From Exiguobacterium sp. s146 (GTDB lineage: Bacteria > Bacillota > Bacilli > Exiguobacteriales > Exiguobacteriaceae), in assembly GCF_018618415.1 (NCBI RefSeq), contig NZ_JACSMA010000002.1:674764-738763 (forward strand): DNA of 64,000 bases, written 5' to 3'. Positions 28,669-37,316 of this stretch are shown here, piece after piece. A program made the position numbers and the translations under genes. Position 1 is the first letter of the stretch. Every line of letters starts with the position of its first letter. The notes below the pieces were generated by a model. That model was not told where the DNA came from. It was given only the letters and a program-made list of their open reading frames with translations, and did no database searches.

Positions 28669-28703
28669 AAAACGGGACCCTCCCCGAGGGTCCCGTTTTT
28701 TTG
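28669..28703. terminator. Terminator of the GlsB-family gene
   Basis: A 13-bp stem, AAAACGGGACCCT / AGGGTCCCGTTTT, followed by T residues. Its A-rich left side can serve the convergent gene as well. Confidence 0.9.
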
Positions 28704-29753
28704 TCATGTCAACATGAGATAGATGGCCTCATCCCGTTCGATGAACCGTTTCTCGCTCTGTAAGCGCAAGAATGTGAAAATCGACTCGAGCAACGTCCGG
28801 TCGTAGCGCCATTCGACACCGAGGTCCGTATCGACCCGTTCATTCGGCTCTCCTAAGAGCGCGAGCAGGTCGTCGGGCCGTTTCTGTAAATCGATATCGA
28901 TACGATTGACCCGACCTTCGACAAACCGGAGCTCCATTCCGTCGTAACGCCAGACGTCGCCCCGTTCCATCGGTTCGCCAATCTCGTCGACGACCGTCTG
29001 TTCCCGTTTGTTCATGAGCGCCTCAAGCGTCTCAATCGAATGACCCGTTTGCGCCTTAACCTCGATTTCAATCAATTGGGCCCGTTCGAGGTCGAACTGT
29101 CCGGCGATCGTCTCGGCCTGTTCAGGCAACAAGCCAAACGCCAGTTGCACATCTTCCGTCAACGTCACGGCCTCCGTCTCGGTCACCGTTTCTCCATCGA
29201 CAACGGTGACGGCTTTGACATCGTAGCGACCAGGCATGCGAACAATCTCAACTGCTGAGCCTGCCTCGTCAATCCGCCCCGCCTGCACCCCGTCAATCCA
29301 AATGTTCGTTAGCGGGACGTCCGCCGAAGCCCGCAACGTCTTCGGTAGCAACTCGATTCGGTAATCCGCAAAGCCGAACCGCCCTTCGCCCGTATCGAAG
29401 AGCCGGAACAACCCTTCCGCCTCCATGCCTTGCGCCCTGTCAGACCGGTCTTGGGCCACTTCCGAGATGGCCTCGCCGCGAATCGACTTCTCTTCATTCA
29501 ACCACCCCATGAAACGGAGCGCCTCGGCTCGTGTCAGCGGTTCCGCTTCATATTCGACATTCTCCTGAAAGAAACTGACGTCTTCGGTCAACAAGGCCTC
29601 CTTGAAGCGGACGTGAATCTTGTCGTTGGCGGCAGCCGGTTTATATCCCCACTGATAGAACGCGCCGACCACGAGGCCGACACCGAGCGTCACGAGGAGC
29701 CCGAGGTAGATGTTTCTTCGCTTTGACGGTTGTTTCGATCGTACATACGCCAT
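28704..29753 (-). CDS. Membrane-anchored TcaA-like extracytoplasmic protein
   Basis: A 349-residue protein with a short basic N-terminus, one TM (IYLGLLVTLGVGLVVGAFYQ) and a large outside part. The region after the TM (residues 45-200, with NIWIDGVQAG and a GRYDVKAV strand) recalls the TcaA/YvbJ family of cell-envelope proteins, but the N-terminal zinc ribbon of that family is absent. The C-terminal part has two repeated segments beginning LGEPNERV and IGEPMERG, each followed by a WRYD motif, like tandem small domains. Assignment to TcaA is tentative. It sits between the ecs operon and hit, where B. subtilis has no such gene. Confidence 0.55.
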   Translation of the reverse strand: MAYVRSKQPSKRRNIYLGLLVTLGVGLVVGAFYQWGYKPAAANDKIHVRFKEALLTEDVSFFQENVEYEAEPLTRAEALRFMGWLNEEKSIRGEAISEVAQDRSDRAQGMEAEGLFRLFDTGEGRFGFADYRIELLPKTLRASADVPLTNIWIDGVQAGRIDEAGSAVEIVRMPGRYDVKAVTVVDGETVTETEAVTLTEDVQLAFGLLPEQAETIAGQFDLERAQLIEIEVKAQTGHSIETLEALMNKREQTVVDEIGEPMERGDVWRYDGMELRFVEGRVNRIDIDLQKRPDDLLALLGEPNERVDTDLGVEWRYDRTLLESIFTFLRLQSEKRFIERDEAIYLMLT

Positions 29754-29886
29754 CCGTTTCTCTTCCTCTCTCTACTTGCTATTGGTTTCAGTGTAGGGGG
29801 AATCCACAATGTGGACAATCGTTCTTCCGCCCGAATTTCCATGTTATGATGAGATGGATTAGTCATTCATGAATGGAGGAGTCAGC

Positions 29887-30315
29887 ATGCACACTGAGGA
29901 CAACTGTATCTTTTGTAAAATCGTTAACAACGAAATCCCGTCATACAAGGTATACGAGGATGACGCCGTCGTCGCGTTCCTCGATATCTCTCAAGTCACG
30001 AAAGGGCATACGCTCGTCATCCCGAAACATCACGCCCGTAACATCTATGAATTGCCGGCCGATGTCGCCCGTGACGTCTTCCAAGCCGTCCCTGCCATCG
30101 CGAACGCGATTCAACGTGAGACCGGCGCTGTCGGAATGAACATCTTGTCGAATGCCGAAGCGATTGCCGGACAGACCGTCTATCACCTTCACGTGCACCT
30201 GTTGCCGCGTTACGATGAGACGGACGGATTCGGTTTGAAATGGGAAACGCATCAAGATGACTATTCATCTGAAGACATGCAAGCAATCGCTGCTGGAATT
30301 AAAGCGACGCTATGA
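29887..30315 (+). CDS. hit: HIT-family nucleotide hydrolase (Hit)
   Basis: A 142-residue HIT protein that hydrolyses AMP conjugates such as adenosine phosphoramidates or Ap4A. The His triad is YHLHVHLLPR near residue 100, and CIFCKIVNNEIPSYKVYEDD starts the fold with its two cysteines. GGAGGA 6 bases before ATG 29887 sets the start; the frame opens earlier without a site. In B. subtilis hit lies divergent to ecsA; here two genes separate them. Confidence 0.93.
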   Translation: MHTEDNCIFCKIVNNEIPSYKVYEDDAVVAFLDISQVTKGHTLVIPKHHARNIYELPADVARDVFQAVPAIANAIQRETGAVGMNILSNAEAIAGQTVYHLHVHLLPRYDETDGFGLKWETHQDDYSSEDMQAIAAGIKATL

Positions 30316-30321
30316 CAAACG

Positions 30322-30359
30322 AATGGACCGATCGCCCTATGTGCGACCGGTCCATTTTT
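30322..30359 (+). terminator. Terminator of hit
   Basis: AATGGACCG / CGGTCCATT arms with an inner TCGC / GCGA pair and a T-run, right after the hit stop. Confidence 0.88.
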
Positions 30360-30369
30360 GTCTCGCGCC

Positions 30370-30705
30370 TCATGATGAGTTGATCGAATCGAGATGGCGC
30401 TTCCGCTCCTCTTCAATTTGGGCACGCTCGACTTGTAATTTAATCGCCTGCTCGTATAACTGTTGCCGCGATTTGACAGATTCCGCTTGTTCGAATTCTT
30501 TTCTTAACAAATTTAGACGGGCATCTATTTCAATCAGTCGCTTTTCAAGCAAAGTTTGTTTCCGCGTCTGTTCGTTCTGTTCCGACGCCTCATATCCCGC
30601 CTCGAGTGCTTTCATTATTGTCTGTGCCCAAGGGTCATCTCCCAGTCGCTTGGCCGCGTTATACAGGTCTAACATGTCATCAACCCAACGCTTTTGCATA
30701 TTCAC
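30370..30705 (-). CDS. Coiled-coil hypothetical protein
   Basis: Unrecognised. The 111-residue product starts with a helical segment WVDDMLDLYNAAKRLGDDPW and then is almost wholly charged helix with heptad-like spacing (RLIEIDARLNLLRKEF, LYEQAIKLQVERAQIEEE), consistent with a coiled coil. No membrane span or signal. The start is GTG at 30705, six bases after AAGGTGA; an ATG two codons later is possible. It is convergent with hit and divergent from yhaH. Confidence 0.65.
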   Translation of the reverse strand: MNMQKRWVDDMLDLYNAAKRLGDDPWAQTIMKALEAGYEASEQNEQTRKQTLLEKRLIEIDARLNLLRKEFEQAESVKSRQQLYEQAIKLQVERAQIEEERKRHLDSINSS

Positions 30706-30873
30706 TGGAGGTCACCTTCCTTTACCCATAGTTTAAAATAAAATGATTTTTCGGTCAAAATTGAATGTTCTGAAAAATTTTATTTAAGATATAGGTTTTT
30801 AATCTCTCTTTTTTGGTAAAATAATATGAAAAGAATGTATTCTAGTATCAGCGTGCTCGAGGAGGGGAATGTA

Positions 30874-31230
30874 TTGTCGAATCACAATCGTCGCGATTGG
30901 GTTGCTTTTGGCTTCGTCGTAGCGTTTTTAGGAGCTGCGACCGTGAAAAAACTCGCCCGCGGAACGGCGAATGACGCGGCGGCCAATCAACACCGAGCGT
31001 CTACAATCACTACGTTGAAAGAACAATTCCAAAAAGTCGCTAAAGATGCGTCGCAAGTTGCGGCGGCAGGTAAGTTACAAGGAAAAGAACTGGCAGATCA
31101 AGTGAAAGCCGAAGTCGAACGCTATCAACAAGACATTCAGCCTTCAATCGAGCGGATCCAAGGAAACCTAAACGAGCTTTCGAACGTACAGTCAGATGCG
31201 ACCGAAGCGAAAGAGGAAAAGGCCAACTGA
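30874..31230 (+). CDS. yhaH: YhaH-like membrane-associated protein (YtxH type)
   Basis: A 118-residue protein: a short basic N-terminus, one hydrophobic segment (WVAFGFVVAFLGAATV) and a long amphipathic charged helix, QFQKVAKDASQVAAAGKLQG onwards. This is the general plan of YtxH/YhaH stress proteins. Position directly before scoC matches yhaH in B. subtilis, which supports the name more than sequence does. The start is TTG at 30874 with GGAGGGG 6 bases upstream; the ATG at 30826 sits in a promoter-like TAAAAT region and has no ribosome site. Confidence 0.7.
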   Translation: MSNHNRRDWVAFGFVVAFLGAATVKKLARGTANDAAANQHRASTITTLKEQFQKVAKDASQVAAAGKLQGKELADQVKAEVERYQQDIQPSIERIQGNLNELSNVQSDATEAKEEKAN

Positions 31231-31290
31231 CCCGGTCTGTCGTCATCGCCCGTCGTTTTAGTCACATTGTATCGGAAAGGATGGATCGAC

Positions 31291-31854
31291 ATGGAACACG
31301 AAAAAGAATTCACTGGCCCTGAGGCCATGCTCTATAGTCATAAAATCATTCAGCTTAGTAAGGCACTGTGGAAGACGGTCGAGAAAGACTGGCAAAATTG
31401 GATCAAACCGTTCGACTTGAACATAAACGAGCACCATATTTTATGGATTGCTCACGCCCTCGGCGGCGCCTCGATTTCAGAGATTGCCAAATACGGGGTC
31501 ATGCACGTATCGACGGCGTTCAACTTCTCGAAGAAGTTGGAAGACCGCGGGTTGCTCACGTTCTCGAAAAAGGAGACTGATAAACGAAATACGTACGTCC
31601 AATTGACGCCTGAAGGTGAAGCGCTCTTGCTCGAAACGATTCATGCGTTCGACCCGGAAGAGAACGGTGTCTTCCGCGCCTCGCTCCCGCTTCAAGAACT
31701 GTACGGTAAATTCCCGGACTTGACGGACATCACCGCGATCGTCCGCCGCTTATATGGCGACAACTTCATGGACATCTTCGCAGAAACGTCGAAGATGATC
31801 ACGGAAGAAGCCGGACGTCGCCCTGAGGACGACGAGATCAGTAAAGAAGCTTGA
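31291..31854 (+). CDS. scoC: Transition-state repressor ScoC (Hpr, MarR family)
   Basis: A 187-residue MarR-type winged-helix repressor. In B. subtilis ScoC holds down extracellular proteases, oligopeptide permeases and sporulation. Diagnostic text is [38 protein letters not shown] and the wing [20 protein letters not shown]. The ATG at 31291 follows AAGGATGG by 9 bases. The gene end overlaps convergent yhaI by 17 bp. Exiguobacterium does not form spores, so only the protease and peptide roles may remain. Confidence 0.93.
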   Translation: MEHEKEFTGPEAMLYSHKIIQLSKALWKTVEKDWQNWIKPFDLNINEHHILWIAHALGGASISEIAKYGVMHVSTAFNFSKKLEDRGLLTFSKKETDKRNTYVQLTPEGEALLLETIHAFDPEENGVFRASLPLQELYGKFPDLTDITAIVRRLYGDNFMDIFAETSKMITEEAGRRPEDDEISKEA

Positions 31855-32185
31855 CTTGCCGATACAACGGCTCCGTGACGTCTAGCGCCATGCCTTGGCG
31901 CACACACGCCGCGAGAATCGTCTCGGGCTCTAGATGCGGATGAAGCATCCCGACGAAATGAACGAGCAAAGGCTCCACGGACGACAGCCCGTAGCGCATT
32001 TGCTCGTTTTGCCGTTCTCGGATATCATCCAGCAACGCGAAAAACGCGATCACGTCTTGCCTCGTCAAATTCGCTTTGAGCACCTCATGTTCAAAGGGCC
32101 GCTCCGACCAATCGACCGCCCCGAGCAACAGTTCCATTTGAAACGATAATTGATTGATTTTCTCTTCTAACGACACGTTCTCCAC
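31838..32185 (-). CDS. yhaI: YhaI-family protein (DUF1878)
   Basis: A 115-residue all-helical protein of unknown function, matched to YhaI/DUF1878 by [14 protein letters not shown] and by its place between scoC and prsA as in B. subtilis. The start is GTG at 32185 with a weak GGG site. An alternative GTG three codons later has GGTGGAG close upstream. Its 3' end overlaps scoC, so the two mRNAs are antisense there. Confidence 0.75.
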   Translation of the reverse strand: MENVSLEEKINQLSFQMELLLGAVDWSERPFEHEVLKANLTRQDVIAFFALLDDIRERQNEQMRYGLSSVEPLLVHFVGMLHPHLEPETILAACVRQGMALDVTEPLYRQVKLLY

Positions 32186-32327
32186 CCCATCATTTCACAT
32201 TCTCTTTCATCATTATACGACACGTTTCTGTGCTATGATACTACACAGGCAAGAGAACAGCTGTTATCATTAACAAAATGTGGTATAGTCGGATTTAGAA
32301 ACTTATAGATTTATAGGGGTGGAATAT

Positions 32328-33314
32328 ATGTCAAACGGAATGACGAATGAACCGAACAAACAGAATAAGAAGTTTTCTACAGGCGCCCTCGTCGGCGCAT
32401 CAGCGATTGCACTTCTCATCGGTGTCGGCGGCACGTATGCGGCGACAAGCGGCGGGTCTTCTGACAACTCAACAGTTGTTTCTTTTGAAGGCGGCGAAGT
32501 GACACGCGGCGAGATCGTGGACAAGAGCTACGATAGCATGGTCCCACAACTTGCGTTCCAAGAAACGATGAACGAATTGCTCGAAAAAGAATACGGCGAC
32601 AAAGTCGAACAAGACAAAGTCGATGAAGAGTTCAGCAAGACCGAAGAGCAGTTCAACTCGAAAGAAGAGTTCGAGCAAGCAATTCAACAAGCCGGCATGG
32701 CCAGCACGGACGAGTTCAAAGAAGCGCTTCGTGGTCAAATGCTCGTCGATGCAGCGAAATCAGAGCTCGTCGAAGTGACAGACGAAGATATCGAAGCACA
32801 GTTCGCGAAAGAGAACGTCGAAGTCAAGGCGAGCCACATCCTCGTCGAGACTGAAGAAGAAGCACAAGCGATCATCAAAGAGTTGAACGACGGTGCTGAC
32901 TTCGCGGAAGTCGCGAAAGAAAAATCGACAGACACAGGTTCTGGTGAAAAAGGTGGCGACCTCGGTTACTTCTCAGCCGGCGCCATGGTCCCTGAATTTG
33001 AAGAGTACGCGTTCCAGGAAGACGTCGTCAACAAAGTGTCTGAGCCGGTTCAGTCACAGTTCGGTTTCCATGTCATCAAAGTCATGGACCGTAAAGAAAA
33101 AGACCTTAAACTCGAAGACGAGAAAGATCGTATCCGTGAAGAATTGGCGACTGAAAAAGCCGCTTCTGTCGACGCGAACAAAATCTATGCCGAGTTGATC
33201 GAGAAATATAACGTCGATGTGAAAGATGCGAAAGCATCGAAGCAGTTCGACGCCGTGAAAGACGCTCTCAAAGCGGAAGAAGAAGCTCCGGCCGAGGAAT
33301 CGACAGAGCAGTAA
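32328..33314 (+). CDS. prsA: Peptidyl-prolyl isomerase/foldase PrsA without lipobox
   Basis: PrsA folds exported proteins outside the membrane. The 328-residue protein has a basic N-terminus and a hydrophobic segment (GALVGASAIALLIGVGGTYA, ending TSGGSSDNS). An N-domain follows, then a parvulin domain at about 150-240 (SHILVETEEEAQAIIKEL, GEKGGDLGYFSAGAMVPEFE, QFGFHVIKV) and a charged C-domain. Usual PrsA is a lipoprotein with a cysteine after the signal; no cysteine occurs here, so it should stay anchored by the uncleaved segment or be released. GGGGTGG sets the ATG at 32328. Confidence 0.9.
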   Translation: MSNGMTNEPNKQNKKFSTGALVGASAIALLIGVGGTYAATSGGSSDNSTVVSFEGGEVTRGEIVDKSYDSMVPQLAFQETMNELLEKEYGDKVEQDKVDEEFSKTEEQFNSKEEFEQAIQQAGMASTDEFKEALRGQMLVDAAKSELVEVTDEDIEAQFAKENVEVKASHILVETEEEAQAIIKELNDGADFAEVAKEKSTDTGSGEKGGDLGYFSAGAMVPEFEEYAFQEDVVNKVSEPVQSQFGFHVIKVMDRKEKDLKLEDEKDRIREELATEKAASVDANKIYAELIEKYNVDVKDAKASKQFDAVKDALKAEEEAPAEESTEQ

Positions 33315-33319
33315 TCAAC

Positions 33320-33347
33320 AAAAGACGTCCCGCGGGACGTCTTTTTT
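33320..33347. terminator. Terminator of prsA
   Basis: A perfect palindrome, AAAAGACGTCCCG / CGGGACGTCTTTT, followed by T residues, between convergent prsA and yhaM. Confidence 0.9.
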
Positions 33348-33355
33348 GCATGCCT

Positions 33356-34285
33356 TTATAATTTCGGTTTATAGAACGCCCGGTTATCGAGCGCCATGAC
33401 CCGTTCTGTGAACGTCCCTGGCTCGACGCCTTCGAACGCCTTATCGAACATGTTCATCCGGGCATCGATGTTGTCGATGAAGAACAGCATCTCGGCTTCC
33501 GGGAGCTGCGGCGCGTTCGCTGACCCCCACTCCGGTTTCCCGTGATGGCTGAGGACGAGGTGTTGGAGCAACGTCACGACTTCACGGTCGGTCCCGAGCT
33601 CTCGGGCCACGACCTCGATCTCAGACGCTATGAGTGAAATGTGTCCGAGCAGCTTGCCTTCGAGCGTATATTCCGGTGTGATTGCGTCCGATAACTCAAT
33701 CACTTTCGCCAAGTCGTGGAGCACGACGCCTGCGACGAGCAAGTCCCGATTCAATTGCGGATACAGGTCGCACATCGTGTCAGCTAGCTTCAGCATCGAC
33801 AGGACATGGAACGCGAGTCCTGAATAGACCGCATGGTGATGGCGCACCGCCGCTGGATACGTGAAGTAAGCCTCTGCGTTCCGGACGACGAGCTCTGTCA
33901 CCAGTTGTTTCATCCCCGCGTGCGCCATCGCCTCGATATAGCCGCGAATCCCGGTCTCGAGTTCCGACTTCGGCACCGGGGCCGAGCGCACGTATGGCGC
34001 GATGTTCGTCTCGCCTTCGATGATGGAGATTTGTTTGAGCTTCAGCTGGGTCCGTCCGCGATAATCCATCACTTCCCCGGACGCATGGACGATTTTTTTT
34101 GTCGCATATTTGTCCGTGTCGGCACTGTCCCACACTTTTGTCTCAATCTCTCCGCTTTCGTCGCATAGGATGAGCGTCAAGTACGGTTTGCCGTTCCCGG
34201 CGAGCCCGCGATACGATTGCTTGATCATGGCATATTGGTTCAACGTTTCGCCCACTTTGAGCTGACCGATTTTAGTAGTCGTCAA
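33356..34285 (-). CDS. yhaM: 3'-5' exoribonuclease YhaM
   Basis: A 309-residue protein with an N-terminal OB fold (KPYLTLILCDESGEIETKVW) and an HD domain. The metal residues are visible in HHAVYSGLAFHVLSM, GVVLHDLAKV and LVLSHHGKPEWG. YhaM trims RNA 3' ends with Mn2+ and has a DNA role. The start is TTG at 34285, seven bases after AGAGAGGTG; the upstream GTG lies inside that site. Convergent to prsA as in Bacillus relatives. Confidence 0.92.
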   Translation of the reverse strand: MTTTKIGQLKVGETLNQYAMIKQSYRGLAGNGKPYLTLILCDESGEIETKVWDSADTDKYATKKIVHASGEVMDYRGRTQLKLKQISIIEGETNIAPYVRSAPVPKSELETGIRGYIEAMAHAGMKQLVTELVVRNAEAYFTYPAAVRHHHAVYSGLAFHVLSMLKLADTMCDLYPQLNRDLLVAGVVLHDLAKVIELSDAITPEYTLEGKLLGHISLIASEIEVVARELGTDREVVTLLQHLVLSHHGKPEWGSANAPQLPEAEMLFFIDNIDARMNMFDKAFEGVEPGTFTERVMALDNRAFYKPKL

Positions 34286-34400
34286 AAAAAGCACCTCTCT
34301 TCTTGTCAGTACCTACATCTTAACGAAAGTTCAGGTCAGATGCCAACTTTCTGTGAAAAGCGGGAATACTGGAGAGAGAAGCATATTGGGGGAATGAAAG

Positions 34401-35312
34401 ATGAATTGGGATTGGTATACACGACCAGAAGAAATCGTACATGTCGACAATCGTTATGAAGAAGCGTACACGTATTGGCTCGAACAGGTGACGACGGCAA
34501 AAGTGACAAAAATCATCGTCGAACGGGACTATATGTATGGCTCGCTGACGCTCGACTATGAACAGCTCGAGCGCGAACCACAAAAAATCGGGCACTATTT
34601 CGTGACCCGGGATTTCTTGTGGACGATCGGGTTCGATGAGCTCTATTGCGAGACGGTGGCGGCGAAGCAGTATGCCACCCCGATCGAGGCGTTCTATGAC
34701 CTGCTCGCTGAAAAAATGGACTATTATTTCCACGGCATCGATGAGTACGAGGAGCGCTTGATGATGACCCAGCGCGAGATGAGCGGCCAAGTGCCGCCCG
34801 AATTTATGAACGAGATTTTCGGACTGCGCAGCGAGATCGAACGCTGGTCCGATACCGTCGTCCCATATCGCGAGTTGCTCATGGCCGGTCGCGAGGCGTT
34901 CCTTGACGTCGACTTGGACGAGTTGAAGACGTATCGCCTCGCCACGTATCGGGTCGACCGCCTGTTGACGCTAATCGAACATTACCAAGCCGACGTCATC
35001 GCGCTGACCGACCTTGCTTCGACACTGTCAAACTTCCGCGGCAACGAGATCATGAAGGCGCTCACCGTCTTCACGGCGTTGACGACCCCGGTCGTCGCCT
35101 TCGGCGCCATCTGGGGCATGAACTTTAAAGCGATGCCTGAACTCGACTGGCCACTCGGCTATCTGTTCGCCTGGGTGATGATTATGCTCTTCACCGGTCT
35201 GGTCTACGCGTGGTTGAAACGGAAAAATTGGATTGGTTCGCTGCTCCAATTCCCAAATCAAATCCGGAATCAAGACCGATTAGAGAAACGACGCAAAAAG
35301 CGAAATAAGTGA
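34401..35312 (+). CDS. corA: CorA-family divalent metal transporter
   Basis: A 303-residue CorA protein, likely Mg2+ or Co2+ uptake. The long cytosolic N-domain ends in the stalk helix, and the pore signature GMN appears in AIWGMNFKAMPEL between two C-terminal TM segments. A basic tail closes it. The ribosome site GGGGGAATGAAAG precedes the ATG. Metal choice cannot be told from sequence; related YfjQ of B. subtilis is a magnesium transporter. Confidence 0.92.
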   Translation: MNWDWYTRPEEIVHVDNRYEEAYTYWLEQVTTAKVTKIIVERDYMYGSLTLDYEQLEREPQKIGHYFVTRDFLWTIGFDELYCETVAAKQYATPIEAFYDLLAEKMDYYFHGIDEYEERLMMTQREMSGQVPPEFMNEIFGLRSEIERWSDTVVPYRELLMAGREAFLDVDLDELKTYRLATYRVDRLLTLIEHYQADVIALTDLASTLSNFRGNEIMKALTVFTALTTPVVAFGAIWGMNFKAMPELDWPLGYLFAWVMIMLFTGLVYAWLKRKNWIGSLLQFPNQIRNQDRLEKRRKKRNK

Positions 35313-35326
35313 AAAAACTAAAAAAA

Positions 35327-35340
35327 CGAACAAAAGTTCG
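35327..35340. promoter_or_regulatory. LexA (DinR) box before dinB
   Basis: CGAACAAAAGTTCG is a perfect match to the Bacillus LexA box CGAACNNNNGTTCG. It directly precedes a TATACT -10 (35342-35347), so LexA binding would block the dinB promoter until DNA damage. Confidence 0.85.
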
Positions 35341-35380
35341 GTATACTGAAAGGAGCAGATGAGACAGAAAGGTGATGTAC

Positions 35381-36472
35381 ATGGAACGTTTGATTATCCA
35401 CGTCGATATGGACGCGTTTTACGCTTCGGTCGAGCAGCGGGACCGTCCGGATTTACGTGATAAGCCTGTCATCGTCGGTGGCGCCCCCCACAGCCGTGGA
35501 GTGGTCGCCACTTGTTCGTATGAAGCGAGAAAATACGGGATTCATAGCGCCATGTCGTCGCGCCGGGCGTTCGCCCTCTGCCCGCAGGCGACGTTCGTCA
35601 AACCGCGGTTCCACGTCTATCGTCAAGTGAGTCAGCAAGTGATGGACATCTTCAAGTCCATCACACCGCTCGTCGAACCGCTCTCGCTCGATGAGGCGTA
35701 TTTAGACGTGACCGAAAATACGCTCATGAGCACGTCCGGCCCTTACATCGCACGTTACATCCTCGGAGAAATCAAGCGTCGGACCGGACTGACCGCCTCG
35801 GCCGGGGTCGCCCCGTCGAAGTTCGTCGCCAAAATCGCCTCCGGGTTCAACAAACCGAACGGGCTGACGGTCGTCGAAGCGGCCGAGGTCGAATCGTTCC
35901 TCGCCCCGCTGCCCATCACGACGATGCACGGGGTCGGCAAAGTGACGGCCCAGACACTGTTCAAACACGGCTATCAGACGATCGCCGACCTCCAGTGCAC
36001 ACGGCCCGAACAGTTGAAGGCCATCTTCGGCCATGACCGCGGTAACCAACTATACGAACTCGCCCACGGCCGCGACCTCCGTCCCGTCGTCCCGACACGG
36101 GAACGCAAGTCCATCGGCTCTGAGACGACGTTCGCGTTCGACCTCGACGACCCCGAGGAAGTGTATGAACGTGTCATCCCCGAGATTGAGGATGTGCTCC
36201 AACAACTCGATCGGCGCGAACTCAGTTGCCAGACGGTGACGATAAAAATTAAGACGAGCGAGTTCCAGGCTCGGAGCCACCAAATCAAACTGAACCATCC
36301 GACGCACGACCACGACGAGATTAAACGGCTCTCCCGCCGCCTGTTCGACGAGATGGCGATTAGCGAACCGGTCCGTTTGATCGGGATGACGGTTTCTGAT
36401 CTCATCCCCCGTACCGAGACGGCCCGTCAGCTCACGTTCGAGGAACTGACGAAACCTTCGCTTGAAGAATGA
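35381..36472 (+). CDS. dinB: DNA polymerase IV (DinB, Y family)
   Basis: A 363-residue translesion polymerase. The active-site carboxylates lie in IIHVDMDAFYASVEQRD and in LSLDEAYLDVT. ASAGVAPSKFVAKIAS and the fingers CSYEARKYGI are family marks. The little-finger domain with VGKVTAQTL helix-hairpin-helix follows. No C-terminal beta-clamp motif was clear, though QLTFEEL near the end may serve. AAAGGTGATG 4-5 bases before the ATG sets the start. SOS-regulated by the LexA box. Confidence 0.95.
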   Translation: MERLIIHVDMDAFYASVEQRDRPDLRDKPVIVGGAPHSRGVVATCSYEARKYGIHSAMSSRRAFALCPQATFVKPRFHVYRQVSQQVMDIFKSITPLVEPLSLDEAYLDVTENTLMSTSGPYIARYILGEIKRRTGLTASAGVAPSKFVAKIASGFNKPNGLTVVEAAEVESFLAPLPITTMHGVGKVTAQTLFKHGYQTIADLQCTRPEQLKAIFGHDRGNQLYELAHGRDLRPVVPTRERKSIGSETTFAFDLDDPEEVYERVIPEIEDVLQQLDRRELSCQTVTIKIKTSEFQARSHQIKLNHPTHDHDEIKRLSRRLFDEMAISEPVRLIGMTVSDLIPRTETARQLTFEELTKPSLEE

Positions 36473-36511
36473 ATGGCGATTCAGTACAATGAAAGAAAAG
36501 GGGGCAGACGG

Positions 36512-36730
36512 ATGGGACAATATACAATCACAGCGTTCGAGAACGACGGCACGGTCGTCTTGAACGATTCTTTTAGCGCAGCAAGCGATGACGAGGCGAA
36601 AGCGAAAGGTCTCGCCATGCTTGAGGAAGTCGGGCATGCGCATAAAGGGGCCCGCATCGCGCGGAGCGGACAACTCATCTACTTCGAGCGTTGTAAACTG
36701 CCAGGCAAACTAAAAGGAACGGCCTCATAA
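36512..36730 (+). CDS. yhzD: YhzD-like small protein
   Basis: A 72-residue protein of unknown function. YTITAFENDGTVVLNDSFSA and the later SGQLIYFERC recall YhzD of B. subtilis. The GGGGGCAGACGG site precedes ATG 36512; the frame opens 13 codons earlier without a site. It follows dinB by 39 bp and may be in the same SOS unit. A terminator closes it. Confidence 0.65.
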   Translation: MGQYTITAFENDGTVVLNDSFSAASDDEAKAKGLAMLEEVGHAHKGARIARSGQLIYFERCKLPGKLKGTAS

Positions 36731-36733
36731 CAG

Positions 36734-36762
36734 AAGCGCCTCGGGAATCCCGAGGCGCTTGT
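36734..36762. terminator. Terminator after yhzD
   Basis: A 12-bp stem, AAGCGCCTCGGG / CCCGAGGCGCTT, with a 3-base loop, shared with the convergent lipoprotein gene. Confidence 0.88.
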
Positions 36763-37254
36763 TCATTCACTATATTTGGCTTCCCACTCGTTGCGCCACT
36801 CCATGTAATCCGGATGCAGCTCTTCCGCCGTCTTCCCATCGAGTGAATAGCTCGCTCCCATGAGCGGCTCAGTCGAATCTGGGAATGACGTCCCACCAAT
36901 GATTTCGCCATCTACCATCATGACCGTGACATTCGTCTGGCCAAGATCTGCGACTTCATCGAGCGGGTGGTCGCGGACGATAAAATGCTCTTGTTGAATG
37001 TCACGTCCGATATAGTCATCCGGCGGCGTCGTCTGCACTTCCCACGTACTGCGCGTCGGCAACTCAAGCAAGTCCGCCTTCTCGAAGCTCGACGTTCCAT
37101 TCCCTTTATAAGAGACGATTTCATAACCTTGCTCCTCTAAATAGCCCTGTGCCACTTTGGCGTCCGCGCCGAGCTTCGGTTCTGACTGTTCACTTTCGTT
37201 CGAGCACGCTGCCAGCATGAGCGCACACATAATGATTCCGATTCGTTTCCACAT
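36763..37254 (-). CDS. Predicted lipoprotein of unknown function
   Basis: A 163-residue protein with signal and lipobox MCALMLAACS (lipidated Cys17). The mature part is acidic, with a GYLEEQGYEIVSYKG segment, a DVTVMMVDGEIIGGTSFPDS-like strand pair (VTVMMVDGEIIGGTSFP) and an aromatic tail. Family not recognised with certainty; DUF4830-like proteins have similar short layouts. A single-gene unit. Confidence 0.75.
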   Translation of the reverse strand: MWKRIGIIMCALMLAACSNESEQSEPKLGADAKVAQGYLEEQGYEIVSYKGNGTSSFEKADLLELPTRSTWEVQTTPPDDYIGRDIQQEHFIVRDHPLDEVADLGQTNVTVMMVDGEIIGGTSFPDSTEPLMGASYSLDGKTAEELHPDYMEWRNEWEAKYSE

Positions 37255-37316
37255 GATTCCTCCACCTCATTGTTTAGCATTTTTTTACATATTCGGCAGA
37301 TTGACCAACGTGTCCT

